In this document: in pieces, positions 26,051-35,096 of the stretch
Layout of the letters: each line of letters opens with the position of its first letter
Position numbering within the stretch: the stretch's first letter is position 1
DNA from: an uncultured Oceanobacter sp.
Lineage (GTDB): Bacteria; Pseudomonadota; Gammaproteobacteria; Pseudomonadales; Oceanobacteraceae
Direction: 5' to 3'
DNA: 64,000 bases
NCBI GenBank assembly: GCA_913061185.1
Contig: CAJXTI010000014.1
Span: forward strand, 1 to 64,000
Program-made: the position numbers and the translations under genes
Notes under the pieces: model-generated
What the model was told of the DNA's origin: nothing
What the model saw: the letters and a program-made list of their open reading frames with translations, nothing else
Database searches by the model: none

Positions 26051-26080
26051 GATCAACCCGTAAACCCGGTGTACTGCTGG

Positions 26081-27370
26081 TTATCGAATAATATGCTGTT
26101 CAAACCAGGCCGCCAGTCGCAACAACGCATCATCTTCCCTGGCTCGCCCGATCAACTGCAAACCCAGTGGCAATCCATCACGATCGACTTCGCCTGGCAG
26201 GGTAATAACCGGCAAGCCCATGGCCTGCCAGGGACGGCTCATATGCGGTGCACCGGTTTTTTCCAGACCTTGTGGTGCAACGCCGGGAGCCGCTGGAGCC
26301 AGGATGGCATCAACCTGATCATGTTGCGACCAGAGCCAGTCGCGGGTGGCATCCGCCGCACTCAGTGAGGTCAGGTAATCTGCACGCGGCATTGTTAAAC
26401 CATCGTTCATCAACGCCTGTAATGGCTCGCTGAGCAACTCCGGTTGTTGCGATTCGATAACAAGGTTACGGCATACTTCCCACGCCATGATACGGCCATG
26501 ATGAGTCACCATCTGTTGCAGGCGCGTACCGGCATCGAGCCAGATGACGTCAACACCGGCCTGTTGCAGACGCTCAGCAACCTGTTGCAGTGCCGTGTTC
26601 ATATCGGTATCGGTGTCACCCACGTTTTCCCCGGCACACAACAGCATACGACGAGGCTTGAGTGCAGGCTGTGGAGCCAGTGCCGACTGCCGTAGCAATA
26701 CGGCTCGCAGTAACTGGATATCTTCCACCTGGCGGGCAAACAGTCCCAATGAATCCAGCGATTGTGCCAACGGCTGGCCGCCACGCAACGAGAACTCTCC
26801 CCGACTGCCAACATACCCGACCGAGCCACAGTAGGCTGCTGGCCGGATCACTGAGGCAGCGGTCTGGGATCCCAGGGCAACTGGCACCATGGCATCGGCC
26901 ACGGCGGCGGCGGAACCACTCGATGAGCCACCGGGGGTGCGGGCCAGGTCGTGTGGATTGCGGGTTTTTCCGGGCCGAAAGTAGGCAAATTCCGTCGTCA
27001 CTGTTTTGCCCAGTACGATGCCACCCGCCGCACGAATCAGGGCAACACAGGTGGCGTCTTCAATGGGTTGCCTGCCCTGATGAATGGGCGAACCCATGGC
27101 GGTTGGCATATCGGCGGTATCAATGATGTCTTTGATGCCGACTGGCAGCCCCTTGAGCAGGCTCTGCTGATAAAAGTCCTGTCGCGCTTGATAATTGTGC
27201 AGGTAGCCCGTTCGGGACAAACGAACTTGCCAGGCTCCCACGTCGGGTTCGCGGGTTTCGATACGATCGAAGCAGGCATTGATCACGTCGATGGCGCTGC
27301 ATTCCCCTGCTTCTATGCGGCGTAATGTTGCCGCCAAACCGGCTGAATTCAGGGAATCGGTCTCGTTCAT
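26081..27370 (-). CDS. Amidase signature family hydrolase
   Basis: A 429-residue amidase of the Ser-cisSer-Lys type that hydrolyses an amide to acid and ammonia. The catalytic lysine is Lys80 (GIKDIID), the cis-serine lies in TPGGSSSGSA (about Ser149), and the nucleophile is Ser173 in GSQTAASVIRPA. The last motif differs from the usual DTGGSIR: the DTGG residues are replaced by QTAA, though the serine is kept. The ATG at 27370 has GGAG upstream; a TTG one codon earlier opens the frame. It lies downstream of mdh on the same strand, close to the N-demethylase cluster. A role in releasing amine or acid from a nitrogen compound is possible but unproven. GatA is unlikely because gatB and gatC are absent. 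Confidence 0.88.
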   Translation of the reverse strand: MNETDSLNSAGLAATLRRIEAGECSAIDVINACFDRIETREPDVGAWQVRLSRTGYLHNYQARQDFYQQSLLKGLPVGIKDIIDTADMPTAMGSPIHQGRQPIEDATCVALIRAAGGIVLGKTVTTEFAYFRPGKTRNPHDLARTPGGSSSGSAAAVADAMVPVALGSQTAASVIRPAAYCGSVGYVGSRGEFSLRGGQPLAQSLDSLGLFARQVEDIQLLRAVLLRQSALAPQPALKPRRMLLCAGENVGDTDTDMNTALQQVAERLQQAGVDVIWLDAGTRLQQMVTHHGRIMAWEVCRNLVIESQQPELLSEPLQALMNDGLTMPRADYLTSLSAADATRDWLWSQHDQVDAILAPAAPGVAPQGLEKTGAPHMSRPWQAMGLPVITLPGEVDRDGLPLGLQLIGRAREDDALLRLAAWFEQHIIR

Positions 27371-27572
27371 CAATGCTCCACCTCTGGCGTTTAATCAGGT
27401 TGGTTGAGCTATGGTACAACGCCAAATAAAAATTATTCAATTGAATATTCAAGTATTTTATCAGATCGATAACTGAAAGATCAGCGGTATGACGGCGGAG
27501 TCTCGAATCGGATTAAAGAGTCCGTCAGGAGTGCGGGGCACTGGCCTGCAAGACGTTGTTCAACCACCAATC

Positions 27573-27633
27573 GTTAACAACCAACCTGTTAACAACCAAC
27601 CGCTCGTGCACACCAGTGGCATGCACGGTTGGT
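27573..27633. repeat. Tandem 15-bp repeat and hairpin between amidase and mdh
   Basis: GTTAACAACCAACC occurs twice with a 15-bp period (27573-27586 and 27588-27601), and a degenerate third unit (GTTCAACCACCAATC) lies just before. The last unit leads into a hairpin: ACCAACC (27595-27601) pairs with GGTTGGT (27627-27633), with GTGCA/TGCAC as an inner stem. On the minus strand this hairpin lies right after the mdh stop and may be a terminator lacking a strong U-run, or a protein-binding array for the amidase promoter. Confidence 0.5.
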
Positions 27634-27660
27634 ATCCGGCCCAATCCCTGCGGACAGCCG

Positions 27661-28761
27661 TTACATTACCCGGTTCATACGCAAGAACTTGAAGCTCTCG
27701 CCAGGGCCGGTTTCGTCGGCATAAAGCGTCACACCGGACTTGAGGCAAATGCTCAGGTTGGTATGCGTGGCCTCGGTGTCCTTCGGCAACAGGTGATCAA
27801 CCCCGGCTCGTTCTTCCAGCAGCTCTGCTTCGGTGGCGACCAGCATGCTTTGCTGGAATTCGTTCAGGTCGATGCCTTGTACTATCTGGTAGCGACCGTA
27901 GTCACAACGTACCGGGAAGGAGTAATAGATACCCTTGGCGATGCCATAACTGCCATCGCTGGCGATCCCCATGCTGACGATCTGGCCCGGCTTGGTACCC
28001 AGTGCCCAGTCGTGCATATGGTCAACAATGGCCTGGGCCGCAGACGGCGCACTGGAAACGCCACGCTTGTCGAGAATCGCCGCGCCGCGTCGTTGCACGG
28101 CGGGCATATAGGTTTCGGTATACCAATCCATCGGAATCACCGGCATGGCCGGGCGACCGTACAGGGTTGACTGATACAGATCCGGGAACTGGGTGGTGCT
28201 GTGGTTACCCCAGATAATCACGCCGTCGATGTCTTTCGGGTTCACCCCGGTGTGGTTGGCCAGCAAGCCAACAGCGCGGTTCTGATCCAGACGCGTCAGG
28301 GTTGTGAACTGTGACGGGCTCAGTTTGGGGGCGTTACGGGCGGCCACCAGCGCGTTGGTATTGGCCGGGTTGCCGACAATCAGCGCCTTGACATCGCGGT
28401 TGGCGAAGTCATTCAGCGCCTTGCCTTGCTTGGCAAAAATGGCAGCATTTTTCTCCAGCAGGTCACTGCGTTCCATCCCCGGACGGCGCGGTGTAGCACC
28501 AATCAACAGGGCGTAGTGAACGTTGTTGAAACCTTCTTCGACGTTGTCGTGCAGGGTAATGGTGTGTAACAACGGGAAAGCGCAGTCTTCCAGCTCCATC
28601 GCCAGGCCCAGCAAGACTTCCATTGCCTGGGGAATTTCGATCAGTTGCAGGATCACTGGCTGATCCTTGCCGAACATTTCACCGGCGGCAATCTTGAACA
28701 ATAAATGACTGGCAATACTGCCAGCGGCACCGGTTACGGCAATCCGTATTGGTCTACGCAT
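27661..28761 (-). CDS. mdh: Malate dehydrogenase with C-terminal extension
   Basis: An NAD-dependent malate dehydrogenase of the cytosolic/MDH type 2 group. Glycine-rich loop [12 protein letters not shown] (9-20); substrate arginines in [12 protein letters not shown] (Arg92, Arg98); catalytic Asp159 (RLDQNRA) and His187 ([12 protein letters not shown]). Family members end near ELLEERxxVxxLL, about 326 residues; here that motif is followed by some 41 more residues ending KFLRMNRVM, giving 366. The tail has no motif I recognise. The gene is monocistronic in appearance, 290 bp upstream of the amidase, and points the same way as the N-demethylase cluster, which ends at a terminator before it. Confidence 0.92.
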   Translation of the reverse strand: MRRPIRIAVTGAAGSIASHLLFKIAAGEMFGKDQPVILQLIEIPQAMEVLLGLAMELEDCAFPLLHTITLHDNVEEGFNNVHYALLIGATPRRPGMERSDLLEKNAAIFAKQGKALNDFANRDVKALIVGNPANTNALVAARNAPKLSPSQFTTLTRLDQNRAVGLLANHTGVNPKDIDGVIIWGNHSTTQFPDLYQSTLYGRPAMPVIPMDWYTETYMPAVQRRGAAILDKRGVSSAPSAAQAIVDHMHDWALGTKPGQIVSMGIASDGSYGIAKGIYYSFPVRCDYGRYQIVQGIDLNEFQQSMLVATEAELLEERAGVDHLLPKDTEATHTNLSICLKSGVTLYADETGPGESFKFLRMNRVM

Positions 28762-29230
28762 AAAAAACTCTCCCTTGAGAAAAAATCGGTCGCGCTATCT
28801 GGCGCAGCACCAACCAGACTTCGTACGACTTTAGTCCAACGCTATCACGGCTTTATGTCAGTCTGCAGTGGATATTATGGGCCATTGCTATTGCAAATCT
28901 GGATGGTTCAGCCTTGCTTACGCAGAACTGACGGGGTATCCGCACCATTCAGACAGGTCGAAAAAACATTCAATCTAGCCTGTATAAAAGCAGATACCTG
29001 CTGTTCTTTAGTGGCTGCAGGGCAAGCCAAAGACAGTACCTTGGTAGCAAGGCGCTCAATCGGAGACAAAAAAAAACCCGCCAAAACGGCGGGCAAAACT
29101 TGCGGGCTTGAAACACAGGCTGATAATTCGGTTTTTTACGCCGCCAGCAGGCAGCGGGTTTTCAGCACGATTCTTGACTCAGGTCATCTTGTGATCAGGC
29201 CATGATGAGCCTTCAAAACATCCCTACCGC
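28762..29230. other. Intergenic region upstream of mdh
   Basis: 469 bp with no credible gene. It contains the terminator of the N-demethylase operon (29068-29093) and, left of it, what should be the mdh promoter. A 166-codon open frame spanning part of it on the plus strand overlaps the mdh start and runs through the terminator, so it is not accepted. Confidence 0.5.
29068..29093 (-). terminator. Rho-independent terminator of the N-demethylase operon
   Basis: On the minus strand CCCGCC-GTTTT-GGCGGG is followed by nine U's (plus-strand A-run at 29068-29076). It lies about 140 bp after the stop of the DUF3445 gene. Confidence 0.9.
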
Positions 29231-30250
29231 TCAATTCGTTGACTCATACTGCGCCAACCACTCCACCAGCATTGGATGAAAGCGCGTGAGACCCTTGTAT
29301 TCGATCAATGGAGCGGGCAGGTCTTTCATTACACGATGCAGACGTCGTGCCCATTCCGGGTTGGCGCAAAGATCATCAAAACTGGCCAGGTAGGTACGTA
29401 TACTGAACATCAGCGCATTGGAGCGTGGCATACGATCCATCACCTGAAGTTCGACCCGAAGATGTACCTTTTCACCGATATTGTCGGGGGTTATCGACGC
29501 TCTGTCGTTACCCCAACGGGGGTATGTCTCAGGGGAAGTGTCCATACGGGCATTGATGGTTAATGTCCAGTTGAGGCGACGAACCGGACGATTCACCTGA
29601 ATTGCCGTCAGGTATTTCAGCGCCCGTTCAAAAATGCCCATTTCGTGCGCCATGGGCACCGGGCCGTGCCACTCACTGAAACTCATACCGGCATCAAACG
29701 CCAGTGACCAGTCGGCCGGGCAGGTGATGATACCGGCGTCCATAAACAGGTCGCCATCACGCTGATCCAGCAAGGCAATATCACCCTGTACCTGACGGCC
29801 AATATATTCCAGCGGCGGCAGGGGTAATGTGCTGCTGTCACCAAAAGTGAAGGTATCTTCAATATTTAACAGCTGGTTGTGCCAGTGCCACTGATCACCG
29901 TCTTTACTGAGGCTGAACCAGTCCGGGTAATCCTCGGACAGGGTGGTCATGGCGCGGTCAATCAGATCCCAGCAGGCCAGATCCATATGCGGCATGGCAA
30001 GGCAACGCTGCGGGTTTTCGGCCAGCACCAGACCCCGTTCGTGCATTTCCGAAAGGTAATGCTCGTCGATATCAAACAGGTGTTCGTTAATGCTGCCTGG
30101 CTTACCCGGCAGGGTATGCGGCTCGATATTCACCGAGTAGCTGTACTGATCCTCCGGGAAAGGGAACGGAAAACGCTGGATGGCGAACTCACTGTTGGCA
30201 TAGCTGAAGTCATCCCGGAAGGTTTCGATTTTGGTCGGTGCAATACGCAT
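29231..30250 (-). CDS. Heme-dependent oxidative N-demethylase catalytic subunit (DUF3445)
   Basis: A 339-residue DUF3445 protein, the heme-binding PAS-fold catalytic subunit of heme-dependent oxidative N-demethylase, also known from dimethylamine monooxygenase. The start at 30250 has AGAGGG upstream; the frame extends 26 codons further without such a site. Recognisable family segments include FPFPEDQYSYSVNI near the N terminus, the middle DAGIITCPADWSLAFDAGMSF, and PVRRLNWTLTIN with TYLASFDDL near the C terminus. The operon order (cupin and GcvT-like genes, DmmA-like subunit, flavin/2Fe-2S reductase, then this gene) matches multi-subunit N-demethylases. The substrate is probably dimethylamine or a related methylated amine, converting it to the demethylated amine plus formaldehyde. 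Confidence 0.88.
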   Translation of the reverse strand: MRIAPTKIETFRDDFSYANSEFAIQRFPFPFPEDQYSYSVNIEPHTLPGKPGSINEHLFDIDEHYLSEMHERGLVLAENPQRCLAMPHMDLACWDLIDRAMTTLSEDYPDWFSLSKDGDQWHWHNQLLNIEDTFTFGDSSTLPLPPLEYIGRQVQGDIALLDQRDGDLFMDAGIITCPADWSLAFDAGMSFSEWHGPVPMAHEMGIFERALKYLTAIQVNRPVRRLNWTLTINARMDTSPETYPRWGNDRASITPDNIGEKVHLRVELQVMDRMPRSNALMFSIRTYLASFDDLCANPEWARRLHRVMKDLPAPLIEYKGLTRFHPMLVEWLAQYESTN

Positions 30251-30368
30251 TACATATCCCTCTTGGTTAGCATTTACCCTACTGGACAAACGCGCCTGTT
30301 CTGGTTTGCCAGGGTGCGCCATACGCACCCTGTGGCTCTATCACAGCCCTCGTACTTGGCTGATACAC

Positions 30369-31340
30369 TTAGAGTTCCAGCATCAGGGTTTTGCTTTTCG
30401 CCCGTGAGACACACGGCATGATGCAATCGGCTCGCTCAGCGGCACCCAGGTAGTTGTCCCGGTGCTCAACCTCGCCTTCGATCACTTTGGTCTGGCATTG
30501 CCCACACACACCGCCGCGACACATATTGGGAACATCGATTGCGGCGGCTTCGAGCGCTTCGAGCAGGCTTTCTTCGGCACCCACGTCGATGGTCTGGCCA
30601 CTGTGTTTCAGGGTAACGCGGAACGGCGCACCCGGTTTCGGGGCGGCAAATTCTTCAAAATGAATCAGGCTGGCGGGATAGCCCATTTGGGCGGCGTTTT
30701 GCCGTACCCCTTCGATCAGCAGTTCTGGTCCACAGACGTAGACATGGGTGCCTCGGGGTTGCTGCTTCAACAAGGCCGCGAGATCACAGCGTGTCCCTGC
30801 ATCGGCGTCGTAAGGCACACAGGCGTCACCCAGTGTCTGTTGCAGTTCTTCGGCATAAGCTCCGGTCTGTTTGCCACGAAAGCAGTAATGCAGTTCAAAA
30901 TCTGCACCCTGGCGCTGCATCTCCGGCAGGTAGGACATAAACGGGGTAATCCCCACGCCACCGGCAATCAGCAGGTGTTTTTTGGCCCGCCAGAGCGGCG
31001 CAAACAGGTTGGCTGGCGGAGTAATCTCCAGCACATCGCCGACTTGTACCTGACTGTGCATAAACTCGGAGCCACCACGGGACACCTCTTGCAACCGCAC
31101 GGCAATTTTGTAGGCGTCGGTATTGCGCGGATCGCTCAACAACGAGTAGGCATTTTTCCATTTTTTGGCTTTGCCGTTGGCATCGCTACCCGACATCGTC
31201 ACGACGATGTGGGAACCGGGTGAAAATGGCGGCAAGGCAGCGCCGACAGATTCAAGGGTAAATTCCTTGATGGTCGGTGCCACGGCGGAGACGGCAGCGA
31301 CCTTGACCTTGAGCGTGTTAACGGAGTGACTGACGGTCAT
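30369..31340 (-). CDS. N-demethylase reductase subunit (FMN, 2Fe-2S)
   Basis: A 323-residue oxidoreductase of the phthalate-dioxygenase-reductase/VanB type: a flavin-binding barrel (FSPGSHIVV region), an NAD domain (IAGGVGITPFMSYL) and a C-terminal plant-type 2Fe-2S ferredoxin domain with Cys274, Cys279, Cys282 and Cys310. It moves electrons from NAD(P)H to a partner oxygenase. Its start overlaps the DmmA-like stop by one base, and the heme subunit follows 118 bp later, which marks it as the reductase (beta) subunit of the N-demethylase. A demethylating Rieske oxygenase partner would be the alternative, but none is encoded nearby. Confidence 0.92.
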   Translation of the reverse strand: MTVSHSVNTLKVKVAAVSAVAPTIKEFTLESVGAALPPFSPGSHIVVTMSGSDANGKAKKWKNAYSLLSDPRNTDAYKIAVRLQEVSRGGSEFMHSQVQVGDVLEITPPANLFAPLWRAKKHLLIAGGVGITPFMSYLPEMQRQGADFELHYCFRGKQTGAYAEELQQTLGDACVPYDADAGTRCDLAALLKQQPRGTHVYVCGPELLIEGVRQNAAQMGYPASLIHFEEFAAPKPGAPFRVTLKHSGQTIDVGAEESLLEALEAAAIDVPNMCRGGVCGQCQTKVIEGEVEHRDNYLGAAERADCIMPCVSRAKSKTLMLEL

Positions 31341-31888
31341 TATTGCACCTCTTCAGGCTGGAAGGTCTGGCTACGATCTTCGGCATTAATGGACACGCCG
31401 ACATAGGCTCCGTGCAAGCGGGAGAAGTGATCTCGTACCAGTAGCAATTCGCCACAACCGGAGCACCGGTGCGGTGAATGGGTCACGTCCTCGGTCAGCG
31501 TGTAACAATGAGTGCAAAACAGCCGCCGCCGATGACTGGCAGGTGCCATTAACTGAATCTGGTCGGGTGCAAAATCCATCCCCAGCAGGGCGTTGCGAAT
31601 ATCCCAAAGAAAGGGTTCGTCACCCGCAACGTACACCGCTGCGGCAACCGGGGCGTCAGCCAGCAACTTGAGGCTGTCGGCCAGATCGTCGCCCACCATT
31701 ACCCAGAGTACGATATGCCCCGGTCGGGCAATGGCCACACACTCTTCGTGCATCTGTTTCAGGCCGGTCTGGTCTTCGTTCTGGGCAATAAAAATCTGCC
31801 ACTGCTTGCCACTGAGCAAGGTCAGCGGCCGATATTCCGGGCGACTTTTGATGCGCTCGTCAATTTCAATCGATTCAGTCAGGGTCAT
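31340..31888 (-). CDS. dmmA: Dimethylamine monooxygenase DmmA-like subunit
   Basis: A 182-residue protein from the ATG at 31888, which has GGAG upstream; the frame begins 12 codons earlier. It carries a zinc-ribbon-like CTHC-x13-CSGC arrangement (Cys125, Cys128, Cys142, Cys145) near its C terminus, typical of the DmmA family found only with DUF3445 and the PDR-type reductase. The N-terminal part has an alternating alpha/beta pattern like a degenerate flavodoxin/ferredoxin-reductase NAD domain (VLWVMVGDDLADSLKLL). It is probably the gamma subunit of the complex. It overlaps the reductase gene by one base, indicating tight co-expression. Confidence 0.82.
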   Translation of the reverse strand: MTLTESIEIDERIKSRPEYRPLTLLSGKQWQIFIAQNEDQTGLKQMHEECVAIARPGHIVLWVMVGDDLADSLKLLADAPVAAAVYVAGDEPFLWDIRNALLGMDFAPDQIQLMAPASHRRRLFCTHCYTLTEDVTHSPHRCSGCGELLLVRDHFSRLHGAYVGVSINAEDRSQTFQPEEVQ

Positions 31889-31978
31889 CGCTGGCTCCAG
31901 GGTTCGTTCACATGCTCCCGTCAACCGGCGTTAACCGGCTGCGGGGTCACTGGCGAAGGCGATCGTGTCAGTCCTTGA

Positions 31979-32332
31979 TCAGCCTTCACCTTCGCGGCGC
32001 TGGCCACAGAAGAAACCAATGCCGTAACTGGGCGAATTAAAGGTGATGACACTGCCTTTCTCGAAATAGAACACGTCGCCAACCTTCGCTTCAACGCTGT
32101 AGCCAGTTTCATCGGTGATAACCATTTCGCCTTCGACGATGATTTTCATTTCGTGATAGGTGTATTCGTACACCAGTGGGGCATCGGATTTTTCCATGCG
32201 GAAGAAGCCGCCGACGATGGTTTTATCTTCATCTTTGGAAACCGTGACGTCACCCAGCCAAGCATTGCTGCCTGGACGATTCATGCTGGGTTGTGGTTCT
32301 TTGATGGCTTGCGAAAAATGGGTCATTGGCAT
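31979..32332 (-). CDS. Cupin domain protein (EutQ-like)
   Basis: A 117-residue single cupin. The barrel motif around YEYTYHEMKIIVEGEMVITDETG (about 55-77) and KVGDVFYFEKGS (83-94) is that of EutQ-like cupins. An AGGAT ribosome site precedes the ATG; a second ATG lies two codons on. It lies between the DUF1989-GcvT gene (49 bp upstream) and the DmmA-like gene (90 bp downstream). A similar cupin is often found in methylated-amine or ethanolamine clusters. It may bind a small effector or metal; no catalytic role can be assigned. Confidence 0.8.
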   Translation of the reverse strand: MPMTHFSQAIKEPQPSMNRPGSNAWLGDVTVSKDEDKTIVGGFFRMEKSDAPLVYEYTYHEMKIIVEGEMVITDETGYSVEAKVGDVFYFEKGSVITFNSPSYGIGFFCGQRREGEG

Positions 32333-32381
32333 GGGTATATCCTCAGGTTATTGGTTGTTCTGTGCTGCAAGTATGGGCAGC

Positions 32382-34739
32382 TCAGGAGCGCACTCGGGTG
32401 CGTTCCGGGTCATAAAACGGTGTGGTCGTGACGGTCGCCGGAAGGCGCTTTTGCACCCCGTCGAGCTGGCCAACTTCCAGTGCCGTGCCTGGGCTTGCGG
32501 CGTCTGGGGCCACCCGGCACAGCGCAATCTGTTGTTTCAGCAAGGGCGAGAAGGTCGCGCTGGTGACGACGCCAACCGGGAAGCGACCTCCTCCGGCCAG
32601 CGGAAAAAACACCTCATCGCCATGGCTGACGGTTTGAGTGCTGTTGATGATAAGTCCGACCAGTTTCTGGCGGCTTTCCGGGGCTTGGCGGGCCAGTGCG
32701 GCGCGACCAATAAAGTCGTCGTCCTTGGTTTTCATCGGTACGGTAAAACCGATCCCGGCTTCGTAGGGGCTGGTTTGCGGACAGAACTCGTAACCGGCAA
32801 AGATAAGCCCGGCTTCAATGCGCAACATATCCAGTGCCAGCAATCCCATCGGGGCAATATCAAACGCTTGTCCAGCATCCCAGATGGCATCCCAGATGGC
32901 CGGGGCATCGTCCGGGTGAGTCCAGACTTCAAAGCCCAGCTCGCCGGTATAACCGGTACGCGATACCATCACCGGTTGTCCGCTGGGGCCACCCAAACGA
33001 CCGATGGTGAAGTGGAACCAGGCCAGTTCTGCCACGTCCGGCTGGTGCTCGGGTGTCCAGATCAGCTGGCCAAGCAGCTCACGGCTGTTAGGCCCTTGTA
33101 CGGCGACGTTGTGTATTTGGCGAGTGGATTCCTGTACCCGCACTTCAAACTGATGCTCACTGGCCAGCTGTTTCAGCCAGGTGCAGACAAAGGAATCACC
33201 GGTAATCAGGCGGAAAGACTGCGGCCCCATGCGAAACAGGGTGCCATCGTCGATCATGCCACCGGTAACATGACACAGCGCGGTATAGGTGATTTCGCCG
33301 ACGGCCAGGCGACGGACATTACGGGTCAGCGCCAGCTGTAACAGTCGTTCGGCATCCGGGCCAACCACTTCAAACTTGCGTAATGGCGTCAGGTCGATCA
33401 TCGCTACCCGCTCGCGACAGGCAAGGTATTCGGCCGTGGCACCCCAGCCTGAAAATTCATCTGCCAGCCAGAAACCCTTGTACTCACTGAAGTGACTGGT
33501 CAGGGCGGAGGTACGGCTATGGAAACCGGTTTGCTGGGTCATGCGTGGAAGCTCCTCGGGAATATCCCGCCAGGCGACGGATCGTGGAAAAGACTGCTCG
33601 GCATCGTAAACCCGGACGTGTATCGCGGTCGGGCACCAGCCGTTGGCTGAATCAATATCGTCAGGACAGGCGGAACTGAGACACAACAGATCGCGCTGGG
33701 CACGCATCAAGACGTAATCACCCGGACGCGACCAGGGTTCGTCTCCGGTCACTGCCCCACAGTCGCTGATGGCGGTGTTAAAAAAGAAATTGATCGCTGG
33801 CCAGCCAGCGCGAGGTGGAATATTCCAGTCGCACAGCTGGTTGTTGAAATTAGCGGTACAGCTGATATGACCAAAGTAGCCAGCGTCTTCATAAAAACGG
33901 GGCGTACAGGCCATCAGAAAACTGTCGTGACGGCCGACGGTGTCTTGCACCACTTCCAGCATCGCTGCCATATTCTGATCATAAAAACGCGAATGCAGAC
34001 CCGGCGTTGGCAGGCTATGGCCCATCATGGTGCGGGTCGCCGCTGCGTCCAGAGTGGCTATCTCTTGGGGGGATATATCACCACGTCTGGACGCTTCTAC
34101 GGCGTTCAGGTCAAAGGCGATAAAGTCGGAGCACTGCTTGCCCTCGACATCCATCACCTGAATCCATTGTCCGGCCTTGACGGTATAGGCGCGGGCGCTG
34201 CTATGGGGGATATGCAAATCCAGTACAGGCGGTGCCAGCGGTTCGGGCAGGTTATCGGCGAAACGCGCACTGCGGTGGCCAATGTCCACCTCCCCCGGCG
34301 CTATCTGGCTATCCACGGCCATCGCCTCGGCGGGAGCCACAATCACCAGCGTCTGCTCTTGTCGGGCAATCAGCGTGCACTCCGCCATGATCGCCGCAGC
34401 CGGAATCGCCAATGCCTCCGTCAGATGTCCGGCAACCTGCCAGTGCTGTAACTGCTGGCATGACAAACGCGAACGACGGTCACTCTGTTCCAGCAAATTC
34501 AGCGTGCCGCTGGCCACACCGGGGATCAGCGACAGGGCATTATTCTCAAGCTCCAGCGCAGGGGCTAGCACGGCATCGCAGCGGATAATCTCGACGCCCT
34601 GCAGGGCGTCACTGCCCGTCAGCGTCAAGTGATCACCTGGCCGTAACAGCAACCGCAAAACCTCCTGGCCACATAGCCGGTAACGCCGACAATGGACTGG
34701 AATCCGGGATTCAGACTGTGGTTGCAAAGCAAACGCCAT
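32382..34739 (-). CDS. DUF1989-GcvT fusion, folate-dependent formaldehyde-capturing subunit
   Basis: A 785-residue fusion. Residues about 180-365 form a DUF1989 (urea-carboxylase-associated) domain (TVKAGQWIQVMDVEGKQCSDF). Residues about 400-780 form a GcvT/aminomethyltransferase-like tetrahydrofolate domain (GWGATAEYLACRERVAMIDLTPLRKFEVVGPDA, later TGYTGELGFEVW and LLALDMLRIEAGL). The first 170 residues are weakly related to a second DUF1989-like half. In heme-dependent N-demethylases the GcvT-like subunit captures the released formaldehyde as methylene-tetrahydrofolate, which is the probable role here. It is first in the operon, with AGGAG six bases before the ATG, and is divergent from the kinase operon. 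Confidence 0.88.
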   Translation of the reverse strand: MAFALQPQSESRIPVHCRRYRLCGQEVLRLLLRPGDHLTLTGSDALQGVEIIRCDAVLAPALELENNALSLIPGVASGTLNLLEQSDRRSRLSCQQLQHWQVAGHLTEALAIPAAAIMAECTLIARQEQTLVIVAPAEAMAVDSQIAPGEVDIGHRSARFADNLPEPLAPPVLDLHIPHSSARAYTVKAGQWIQVMDVEGKQCSDFIAFDLNAVEASRRGDISPQEIATLDAAATRTMMGHSLPTPGLHSRFYDQNMAAMLEVVQDTVGRHDSFLMACTPRFYEDAGYFGHISCTANFNNQLCDWNIPPRAGWPAINFFFNTAISDCGAVTGDEPWSRPGDYVLMRAQRDLLCLSSACPDDIDSANGWCPTAIHVRVYDAEQSFPRSVAWRDIPEELPRMTQQTGFHSRTSALTSHFSEYKGFWLADEFSGWGATAEYLACRERVAMIDLTPLRKFEVVGPDAERLLQLALTRNVRRLAVGEITYTALCHVTGGMIDDGTLFRMGPQSFRLITGDSFVCTWLKQLASEHQFEVRVQESTRQIHNVAVQGPNSRELLGQLIWTPEHQPDVAELAWFHFTIGRLGGPSGQPVMVSRTGYTGELGFEVWTHPDDAPAIWDAIWDAGQAFDIAPMGLLALDMLRIEAGLIFAGYEFCPQTSPYEAGIGFTVPMKTKDDDFIGRAALARQAPESRQKLVGLIINSTQTVSHGDEVFFPLAGGGRFPVGVVTSATFSPLLKQQIALCRVAPDAASPGTALEVGQLDGVQKRLPATVTTTPFYDPERTRVRS

Positions 34740-35096
34740 AACAACTCCTGCTGGCTCGCGCTGTTCTGTGCGTCACCCCAGTGCAATTCTCCGAGACGGG
34801 AGTCACTCTGGTGCATATTCGCCGACCGACAAACGCAAAGCCTGGTTAACAAATGGTGGAAACAGATGACTTGTGGCTGTTTCCCTTCGGTTAAAAATAT
34901 TTACTCAAGGGATTGTTCTCCTCAATACTCAGGAAGGGATACTCACTTGAGAATATTCCTCTCAAAGGCAAGGGAATTGGCCAAAAAAACAACAAAAAAG
35001 AGGAACTGGCACAGCATCTGCTACCTGTCATGCCCAAAGGTCTTAACTGGTCGGCGACCACCCTCGCTTCCAGGGCCATAAACGGAGGGAAATTCG
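34740..35096. other. Divergent promoter region between N-demethylase and kinase operons
   Basis: 357 bp without a gene. It should contain the back-to-back promoters of the two operons. The right part is AT-rich and holds three TACTCA-type elements (34901, 34926 and 34939) interleaved with GGGA steps, followed by CTTGAGAATATTCCTCTCAAAGG. These could be binding sites for the adjacent NarL-type regulator, but no clean symmetrical operator was found. Confidence 0.4.

Noticed and set aside
26081-27370. GatA subunit of the tRNA amidotransferase
   Set aside because: gatB and gatC are absent and the sequence around the nucleophile differs from GatA.
28705-29205. 166-codon plus-strand frame
   Set aside because: It overlaps the mdh start and crosses a strong terminator; composition is not gene-like.
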